The notes beneath the pieces are model-generated. The model searched no databases. It was not told the origin of the DNA and saw nothing but the letters and a program-made list of their open reading frames with translations. This document shows positions 6,698-12,392 of a DNA stretch of 12,392 nt, in pieces. Source of the stretch: CAYMAX01 sp964388595 (GTDB taxonomy: Bacteria; Bacteroidota; Bacteroidia; Bacteroidales; UBA932); NCBI GenBank assembly GCA_964388595.1, contig CAYMAX010000039.1, forward strand, positions 1 through 12,392. Reading direction: 5' to 3'. Within the stretch, counting starts at the first letter, position 1; each line of letters starts with the position of its first letter. The translations under genes and the position numbers were made by a program.

Positions 6698-7444
6698 ATG
6701 ACAGAGATTAAGAAAGCTTTGATTTTGGCAGCTGGATTGGGTACCAGGCTCAGACCTCTTACCGATACTATGCCCAAGGCTCTTGTCTCCTATCAGGGTG
6801 TCCCTTTGCTTGAGAGGGTGATATTGCGGTTAAAGGGGGCAGGTGTCAGTCATATAGTTATCAATATTCATCATTTTGCTGACCAGATTGAAGAGTTTGT
6901 CTCGGCTCATGATAGTTTCGGTGTCGAGATAGCTTTTTCGGACGAAAGGGATTTACTAAGAGACACGGGAGGGGCCATAAAGCATGCCGAAAAGCTTCTG
7001 ACGAGAGATTTTGAGGATTGCCCTTCGATGTCTCCATTTGTGGTTCACAACGTCGATATAGTTTCCGATGTAGATTTGAAATGGTTTTTCAATGGTTATC
7101 GGGAAGAAGTATCTCCTGCATTGTTGTTGGTAAATTATCGAAAAACCTCACGTTATCTTCTTTTCGATAAGAATCTTAATCTCAGGGGCTGGACCAATGA
7201 GACTACCGGAGAGATGAAAGGCGGCATCTCCGCAGCCGACCTTCATGACTATCGTAAGTTCGCCTTTTCGGGCATTCATATTCTTTCTGGGGGCCTATTT
7301 GACATTATGCATCAATGGCCCGAGAAATTCTCAATTATCGATTTCTATCTTTCTGTGGCAGAACACTATTCTGTACAGGGCTGTGAAGCTCCCGAGGGTA
7401 CTTATCTGTTGGATGTGGGGAAGCAGTCTCTGATGATGTTCTGA
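6698..7444 (+). CDS. murU: MurU-like nucleotidyltransferase (MurNAc-1-phosphate uridylyltransferase)
   Basis: A 248-residue sugar-1-phosphate nucleotidyltransferase. The N-terminal signature LAAGLGTRLRPLTDTMPKAL (10-29) binds the nucleotide and includes the conserved K27 of the PKAL motif. LLRDTGGAIKHA (86-97), VVHNVDIVSDVDL (115-127, with D120 a likely metal ligand) and YLLDVGK (236-242) are the other family blocks. MurU joins UTP and MurNAc-alpha-1-phosphate to give UDP-MurNAc. The short length without an acetyltransferase or beta-helix tail fits MurU better than GlmU or glucose-1-phosphate thymidylyltransferases. The preceding AmgK-like gene supports this; a mannose- or heptose-type nucleotidyltransferase is the main alternative. 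I prefer ATG 6698 to the TTG at 6686 because the signature then begins at the usual distance. The last 13 residues, including the DVG motif, are encoded in a 43-bp antisense overlap with the next gene. Confidence 0.78.
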   Translation: MTEIKKALILAAGLGTRLRPLTDTMPKALVSYQGVPLLERVILRLKGAGVSHIVINIHHFADQIEEFVSAHDSFGVEIAFSDERDLLRDTGGAIKHAEKLLTRDFEDCPSMSPFVVHNVDIVSDVDLKWFFNGYREEVSPALLLVNYRKTSRYLLFDKNLNLRGWTNETTGEMKGGISAADLHDYRKFAFSGIHILSGGLFDIMHQWPEKFSIIDFYLSVAEHYSVQGCEAPEGTYLLDVGKQSLMMF

Positions 7445-8337
7445 TTGATATTCCTATAGTTGAATTCATGGATGACTTCACCATCTTTTGTGATAAGGAT
7501 GATGGGCATCATCCCATTGGTCACATCGAGGAAAGTGACTACATTGATAATCGAGTATTGGTAGTGAGGGGAGAGGGTTTTTTCATAGAAATGCGCTACT
7601 GACTCCGCATTTGACAAACCCCAAAATAGTATGAATACCGATTCTTCCGGAATATCATAGAACTGCTGTAGATTGGCCACTTTCTCAGATGCCATAGCGC
7701 AAAAATCGCACTCTGTGCTGTAGAAACAGACTATTTTAGTGCCTTCTGCAATCGGGGCCAGAGAGGTCGAATCAGACAGTATCTTGGCAAATTTTTCTCT
7801 GTTGAGGTCTTCTGCTTTGGCTTTGAAGAAATCGGTGTAATTGTCGGGAGGGGAGACGAGAAATACTACTGCCACAGATGCAATAGCTGCAGCAAATGCA
7901 GTGGGCATCATCCCTCTGAAAGAAAATGAGGGGACCTTCCATACCACCAGGAGGAGTATGAGAAAAACGCCGTTTTTGATAAGAGATTGTACGGGGTTGA
8001 ACTTGATGAATTCTCCAAAGCAGTGACAGTTGTCGCTTCTGCCGATAGAGATGGTATAAACCAGCAGCGCGGAAAACCCGAGAATCATGATAAGATAAAA
8101 TACCATGAACACTTTGTTGTAGATATTCATGATAAATCCGATTCCCAGGAACAATTCTGCTGCTATTACAAGTCTGGCTGCCAAGAAAGAGAGATGAAGA
8201 TTGAAGAAGCGGAAACTGAAGATATAGAGTTCAAATTGGTCGATAGAGACAAGTTTCATGATGGCCGAAGCGCAGAAAACTGCACCTAAAAGGCACTTGA
8301 TGACCAGTAAGATGATGTTTTTAGTGTTTTGCTTCAT
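7402..8337 (-). CDS. MauE/DoxX-like membrane protein with C-terminal thioredoxin fold
   Basis: A 311-residue protein. Four membrane helices in residues 8-135 form a MauE/DoxX-like domain: about 8-28, 47-70, 74-97 and 117-134. CHCFGEF (104-110) after the third helix is the Cys pair typical of MauE-like proteins. A fifth hydrophobic segment lies at about 143-162. Residues 170-311 look like a thioredoxin fold: KIVCFYSTECDFC (201-213) has a CxxC pair (C210, C213) at the expected place after a beta strand, and GMMPIILI (275-282) supplies the cis-proline P278. The two Cys pairs suggest a relay of thiol electrons across or at the membrane, as in VKOR- or DsbB-like systems; the direction and partner are unknown. 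It follows sbcC by 19 bp on the same strand, so it is probably co-transcribed. Its final 14 codons overlap the end of murU on the other strand. A further Cys, C305, lies in the overlapped tail. Confidence 0.8.
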   Translation of the reverse strand: MKQNTKNIILLVIKCLLGAVFCASAIMKLVSIDQFELYIFSFRFFNLHLSFLAARLVIAAELFLGIGFIMNIYNKVFMVFYLIMILGFSALLVYTISIGRSDNCHCFGEFIKFNPVQSLIKNGVFLILLLVVWKVPSFSFRGMMPTAFAAAIASVAVVFLVSPPDNYTDFFKAKAEDLNREKFAKILSDSTSLAPIAEGTKIVCFYSTECDFCAMASEKVANLQQFYDIPEESVFILFWGLSNAESVAHFYEKTLSPHYQYSIINVVTFLDVTNGMMPIILITKDGEVIHEFNYRNINQNIIRDCFPTSNR

Positions 8338-8356
8338 AGTGATTTGGTTTATAGAT

Positions 8357-11300
8357 TTATAATTGATTTATCATAGATGACGACTCTATCTCAATCTTGC
8401 TGCGGCCGTTGCCGAGCTTGCAGACTTTGATTCTGGTGGAGATGCGTTCCATCATTTCGGTAACGTGAGATATGACCCCTATCTGTCTGCCGGTGGCCCT
8501 CAATCGGTCGAGTGCGTCCATTGCGATATTCAGTGTCTCGCTGTCGAGGGACCCGAAGCCTTCATCGATGAAAAGAGAGCCGATGGACATTCTGTCGGTG
8601 GTAAGTGAAGAGAGTCCCAGGGCAAGAGCCAAAGATACGAGAAATGTCTCTCCTCCGGAGAGGGTATTGACGGGACGTACCTCCCCAAGCATGTCGTTGT
8701 CAGCCACTTGCAGAGCTAGATTCTCCCCCGGTATGCGTTGAAGAGTATATCGCCTCGATATTTCGGATAGATGAATATTGGCATAAGTCAACAGGATATC
8801 AAGAGTGCATCCCTGAGCTACGATTCTGAATTTATTGCCATCTGCAGAGCCGAGAAGAAAGTTCAATTGGGCCCAAGATTCACTTAATGAGCGTTTGTCT
8901 TGAAGCTCCTTTTCGAGTTTTGCTACTTTATCTTTGTTTTGATTGTGAATGGTAAGTTTGGAGGAGAGGTCATTGACTTTTTCTGATTGGATGCGGAAAG
9001 TGTCATTATATTCAGAGAGGACTTTTGCAAGATACTCCTGTGTCTCCTGCTCGGAAGGTCTGACTTTTTCGAGGTTATGTCTCTCCAAAGAGGCTCGTCT
9101 CTCTCGCAGGGTGGTCTCTGCTGTGATTCTTCTCCCTTCCAGAAGGCGGAAGAATGTCTGTTCACTCTCTATCCAAGAGTTGTCTTTAGAGATAAAGTCC
9201 TCTAAAACAGTATTTTCTGATGGGTCGTAACCATTCTTGATTTGCCATGAAGAGATGCTCTTCCCAAGTGAGTCGAGTGAATTGAGAAAACCTGTCAGAG
9301 AAGTGCCGTCGTCCTTTATTTTATTGCGCAGACCTTTGATCTCTGTGTCAAGAGATGCATGAGTTCTTTGATATTTGGCGATGGTATCTTTGAGTGAAGA
9401 GATGAGGGAGTTGTATTCGTTTTCGAATACAGTAATCTCTTTGCCGTCCAGAAGCGTTGCTCTCTCTTTTCGTAAAGTATTGAGGCCCTTCTCCAAATCT
9501 GTGAATTCTACTTTTTTATCAGAGAGTGATGTATTGGTTTTTTTTAATAATTCTTCACGGGTGTGGTGACTGGATGAGATGGCTGTGATGTTGAGCTCAA
9601 TATCTTTTATCTCTTTATCGTGAGATGCCCACTGCTTGGCAATAGTGTCGAGACTCTCTGACAAAGTGCCGTCATGATACATGCTTTCCCACCCTGAAAA
9701 ATGGGCCAGCTTCTCAGAGACCTTCGTAAAGTATTCTTGAGCCTCCGCCCGATGATTGTTTATTGTGGTATTATAGCCATTTTGGGCTTGTTTTTTCGTG
9801 TCGATGTTCTCTTTGAGAGCATCAATGATGGCCTTTGTTTCTTTTTTGGCTGCGTCCAATTGTTTTTCATCCATTTCGGATGCTGCCAGTGGCAGAGGAG
9901 AATGGTGAATACTGCCACATACGGGGCAAGGGGTGCCTTCGACCAGTTTGGCACGAAGGGACATTATCTCGGAAGGGAGTAAACTGTCAAGACGTTGAGC
10001 TTCTTGTGAACATTCTGACAATTTTTTCTCATCAGCTTGGAGCTGACAGGAGAGGGTTTCGAGCTTATTCTGAAGCCCGATAATTTCCTTTTCTTTGGAG
10101 TTGGCCCTGAATATATAATCGCAAATAAGCTCTTTTTGATCGGCTATTTCCTTATGATGTGGGTGTTCGGCAAGCCATTTGGAGGTGGCTTGCTTTCGGT
10201 CGTCCAACTTTTGAAGTTGGTCGTTGTCTGCTTTTAGTTCCGATTCATATTTATTCTTATCGAGGGATAGGGACGAGAGATCCTTCTTCTTGCTTTCAAA
10301 TCTCGATGTTGTGGCGATAATATCTTTATCGAGAATATCAGCACGGGTGATATTGGGCTTCTGAAGTTCAAATTGGTTTTGGGCCTTTTTATATGATTCC
10401 TCTGCATCTGTGATGGACTTGGCTACGGAGGTAAGTTCATCCTCTTTCTCTTTGATAAGATTTTTAGAATCTGATATGGCCTTATTTAGAGCATCTATCT
10501 GACACTTAAGATTCTTAGTATCCCTGTATGAGTCCCTTATCTCGTTGAATCTCTCCAAAGAAGAGAGATAATCCTTTCTTTTTTGATTTTCATGGATGGT
10601 AAGTCGAATTTTGTCCAATTCTTCTTCAGCTTCCCTGATATTGTGGTGAAGAGACGAATCTTCTTCCCACCATCTGATTTTGGATTTGACGAGGTCTATT
10701 TCTGCCGAGAGTTTGGATTGCAGCTCATTAAGAGAAGTTAATTGATGGGAAAATTCCTCCAACTGTTGGTCATCGAGAAGTTCTATGTCACCGATTCTCT
10801 CTGTCAGACTTTTCAGAGCGTCATTGGCCTCTTTGGCGAGGCGGTAGATGATTTTGGAGATGGATGAGTAAATATCTGTCCCTGTGAGCTTTTCGAGAAG
10901 TTCCGCCTTGGCGTTGCGGTCTGCTTTGAGAAAAGTGGCGAAATCTCCCTGGGCGAGTAACACTGAGCGGGTAAACTGATCGAATGTCATCCCGATGAGT
11001 GCCCTTATGCGCTCAAGCAGGGTAGTTTTGGTCCCTTGTTCCTGAGTGTTGGCAGTTAGATTGAAAAGTGTTATCTCTGTGGCTTGAAATGAACCGTCAG
11101 CTTTGTTGCGGGCGCGACGAACACTCCAGCGAGAACGATATTTGTCCCCATTGAGAGACAGTAATTCCACCTCAGCATATCCGGCGCTTGTCCCTTTGCG
11201 CAGTATGTTTTTGGGGTCTGATATAGAGATTTCATCTCCATTGACATCCTTGATAGAGGCATTGCCTGAGCTGTTGCGATGTCGCGGCATCTTCTCAAAG

Positions 11301-11461
11301 AGAGCGAGGCAAAGTGCATCGAGAATGGTAGATTTGCCCGAACCGGTGCACCCTGTGATGGCATATATCCCCGAAGAAAGCAAAGGCTCCTTTTGGAAGT
11401 CTATGTCAAATTCTCCCTCCAGAGAGGCGAGATTCATCCCTCTAATGGCAAGTATTTTCAT
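8357..11461 (-). CDS. sbcC: SbcC, Rad50-like ATPase subunit of the SbcCD nuclease
   Basis: A 1034-residue SMC-family ATPase, a normal length for SbcC. The N-terminal half-ATPase has Walker A GCTGSGKS (37-44). FDQFTRSVLLAQGDFATFLKA (about 157-177) is the Q-loop region. Two long charged coiled-coil arms flank the zinc hook CPVC (512-515, codons at 9917-9928), within LVEGTPCPVCGSIHHSPL. The C-terminal half carries the ABC signature LSGGE (934-938) and Walker B LFIDEGFGSLD (963-973). With SbcD it forms the ATP-driven exo/endonuclease that opens hairpins and removes blocked DNA ends in repair. The start at 11461 lies 20 bp inside the end of sbcD, which indicates translational coupling; MKILAIRGMNLASLEGEF is the usual N-terminus of the family. 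No frameshift or missing motif is visible. Confidence 0.97.
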   Translation of the reverse strand: MKILAIRGMNLASLEGEFDIDFQKEPLLSSGIYAITGCTGSGKSTILDALCLALFEKMPRHRNSSGNASIKDVNGDEISISDPKNILRKGTSAGYAEVELLSLNGDKYRSRWSVRRARNKADGSFQATEITLFNLTANTQEQGTKTTLLERIRALIGMTFDQFTRSVLLAQGDFATFLKADRNAKAELLEKLTGTDIYSSISKIIYRLAKEANDALKSLTERIGDIELLDDQQLEEFSHQLTSLNELQSKLSAEIDLVKSKIRWWEEDSSLHHNIREAEEELDKIRLTIHENQKRKDYLSSLERFNEIRDSYRDTKNLKCQIDALNKAISDSKNLIKEKEDELTSVAKSITDAEESYKKAQNQFELQKPNITRADILDKDIIATTSRFESKKKDLSSLSLDKNKYESELKADNDQLQKLDDRKQATSKWLAEHPHHKEIADQKELICDYIFRANSKEKEIIGLQNKLETLSCQLQADEKKLSECSQEAQRLDSLLPSEIMSLRAKLVEGTPCPVCGSIHHSPLPLAASEMDEKQLDAAKKETKAIIDALKENIDTKKQAQNGYNTTINNHRAEAQEYFTKVSEKLAHFSGWESMYHDGTLSESLDTIAKQWASHDKEIKDIELNITAISSSHHTREELLKKTNTSLSDKKVEFTDLEKGLNTLRKERATLLDGKEITVFENEYNSLISSLKDTIAKYQRTHASLDTEIKGLRNKIKDDGTSLTGFLNSLDSLGKSISSWQIKNGYDPSENTVLEDFISKDNSWIESEQTFFRLLEGRRITAETTLRERRASLERHNLEKVRPSEQETQEYLAKVLSEYNDTFRIQSEKVNDLSSKLTIHNQNKDKVAKLEKELQDKRSLSESWAQLNFLLGSADGNKFRIVAQGCTLDILLTYANIHLSEISRRYTLQRIPGENLALQVADNDMLGEVRPVNTLSGGETFLVSLALALGLSSLTTDRMSIGSLFIDEGFGSLDSETLNIAMDALDRLRATGRQIGVISHVTEMMERISTRIKVCKLGNGRSKIEIESSSMINQL

Positions 11462-12392
11462 TTTTTGCTTCCTCTATCGCCTTGGTTAGTAATCTACGAT
11501 AAGTATCGGGCATATCTTCTCCCTGACTATATCGTTTATAATAATTGATGGCCATCTGCATGGGGTCAGTGGCCTTCATCTCTTCGAAAGTGATGCTGTG
11601 TGGAGAGTATTCTTCATTTTTGGGAGATATGGCAGACAATTTGGCCAGACGAACTGATTTGGATTTGAGCGCTTCCTCTATCTTGCTGCGAAGTGACGGG
11701 TCCGGGATAGTGACGAGAACCTTGATCTCAAGATAAGGGGAAGAGTCTGTAATCTCACCATCAGGAAGTGCTTCAATGGCTGAAATGACCCCTTCGGGAG
11801 GCATCGGTGAAGAAGGTATGCTCAATAGTCTGACCATAGACTCATAGTGAAGAGGCTCGATGGTAGTCTTACCATCTTCGAAGTCTATCAGGACCACTCC
11901 CTGCTTGTTGTTTTTCTCAGCGAATGACATAGGGATGGGAGCTCCGGCATAACGGACATTGTCTCTATATGAGACTCTCTGACCTCTGTGAAGATGTCCC
12001 AGGGCAGTGTAGGTAATTCCTTTGTCGAATGAATCGGGGGAAATACATTCGAGACCCCCGATGACTACCTTATTGGCCCTTTCGGCATCGTCTCCATCAG
12101 AAATCTCTGAACCTGTGGCTTGCAGATGTCCAAGAGCTATGATGGGCCCGTCTGATTTTTTAACTTTATCATAAAGAATTCGATACATGGCAGCGACCCC
12201 TTCAGAATAACTTTCGCTTGGAGGATAATCTCCTTGTCGCAAGTAGGGGACAGCGAGGCAATAACCTCCCTTAAGGAGCGGAACGATGAGATAGTCATAG
12301 TCGATATCTCCATCGGGAGTGTGCCTTACGAGACCCCTGACTGTCACATTCATAGTCTCAAGAAGAGGATTGGGAGCTTCCAGACGTGCAGC
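11442..12392 (-). CDS. sbcD: SbcD, Mre11-like nuclease subunit, N-terminus outside window
   Basis: The reading frame is open to the right edge, so the true start lies beyond 12392. An ATG at 12353 is internal: the 13 codons before it read AARLEAPNPLLET, which continue the GNHDS motif of the family. The 316 visible residues include ALGHLQATGSEIS (about 86-98 of the visible part) and ALGHLHRGQRV (130-140), the GHxH motif being at 11988-11999, followed by VRYAGAPIPMSF. These are the last metal-binding motifs of calcineurin-like Mre11/SbcD nucleases. The first motifs (DxH, GDxxD) are outside the window. The C-terminal 150 residues (from about HYESMVRLLSI) form the capping region that contacts SbcC. 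The C-terminal 6 codons plus stop overlap the start of sbcC, so the two subunits are made from one mRNA. Confidence 0.96.
   Translation of the reverse strand, partial: AARLEAPNPLLETMNVTVRGLVRHTPDGDIDYDYLIVPLLKGGYCLAVPYLRQGDYPPSESYSEGVAAMYRILYDKVKKSDGPIIALGHLQATGSEISDGDDAERANKVVIGGLECISPDSFDKGITYTALGHLHRGQRVSYRDNVRYAGAPIPMSFAEKNNKQGVVLIDFEDGKTTIEPLHYESMVRLLSIPSSPMPPEGVISAIEALPDGEITDSSPYLEIKVLVTIPDPSLRSKIEEALKSKSVRLAKLSAISPKNEEYSPHSITFEEMKATDPMQMAINYYKRYSQGEDMPDTYRRLLTKAIEEAKNENTCH

Noticed and set aside
9701..9982. Several open frames antisense to sbcC, such as this one of 93 codons
   Set aside because: They are shadows of the coiled-coil and zinc-hook coding sequence and have no start context or family motif.
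11442..12353. Complete sbcD starting at 12353
   Set aside because: The frame is open upstream to the window edge with conserved SbcD residues (AARLEAPNPLLET), and the first nuclease motifs are missing, so the gene is cut by the window.

Overview
The window reads as a piece of chromosome from a member of the Bacteroidota, most likely of the order Bacteroidales. The reasons are promoters of the TAnnTTTG type with very short leaders and no clear Shine-Dalgarno sequences, a putative-porin outer-membrane protein of the type found in this phylum, a MauE/DoxX-like protein fused to a thioredoxin fold, and a kinase-RapZ fusion next to a MurU-like nucleotidyltransferase. I see no insertion sequence, phage gene, CRISPR array or rRNA. 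It looks like core chromosome, not a mobile island.

Left end (1-616): the N-terminal third of a HerA/YjgR-like ATPase runs off the left edge on the minus strand. Behind it lie an intrinsic terminator and a minus-strand tRNA-Gly(CCC) with an encoded CCA. A divergent plus-strand promoter follows and drives a LolC/LolE-type ABC permease (617-1846).

Middle (1859-7444): this is a cell-envelope block. On the minus strand, a putative outer-membrane beta-barrel gene with a tandem-repeat linker is followed, with a one-base stop/start overlap, by a membrane-anchored lytic transglycosylase related to MltF. Divergent from it, across a gap of about 50 bp carrying promoter motifs on both strands, lies a plus-strand pair. 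The first gene is an AmgK-like sugar kinase fused to a RapZ C-terminal domain, and the second is a MurU-like nucleotidyltransferase. In the known AmgK/MurU salvage route, MurNAc freed from peptidoglycan is phosphorylated at C1 and converted to UDP-MurNAc, bypassing de novo synthesis. A transglycosylase that releases anhydro-muropeptides, placed back to back with these salvage enzymes, suggests a peptidoglycan turnover and recycling neighbourhood. That link is inference.

Right end (7402-12392): a minus-strand operon of sbcD (its 5' part is outside the window), sbcC and a MauE-like/thioredoxin membrane protein. sbcD and sbcC overlap by 20 bp, and 19 bp separate sbcC from the last gene. SbcCD is the Mre11-Rad50-like nuclease that processes DNA ends and hairpins. 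The last gene meets murU tail to tail with a 43-bp coding overlap.

The observations most worth a second look are the kinase-RapZ fusion, a transglycosylase whose substrate-binding domain appears to have lost one lobe, and the placement of a redox-type membrane protein behind sbcDC. No gap over 300 bases lacks a gene.
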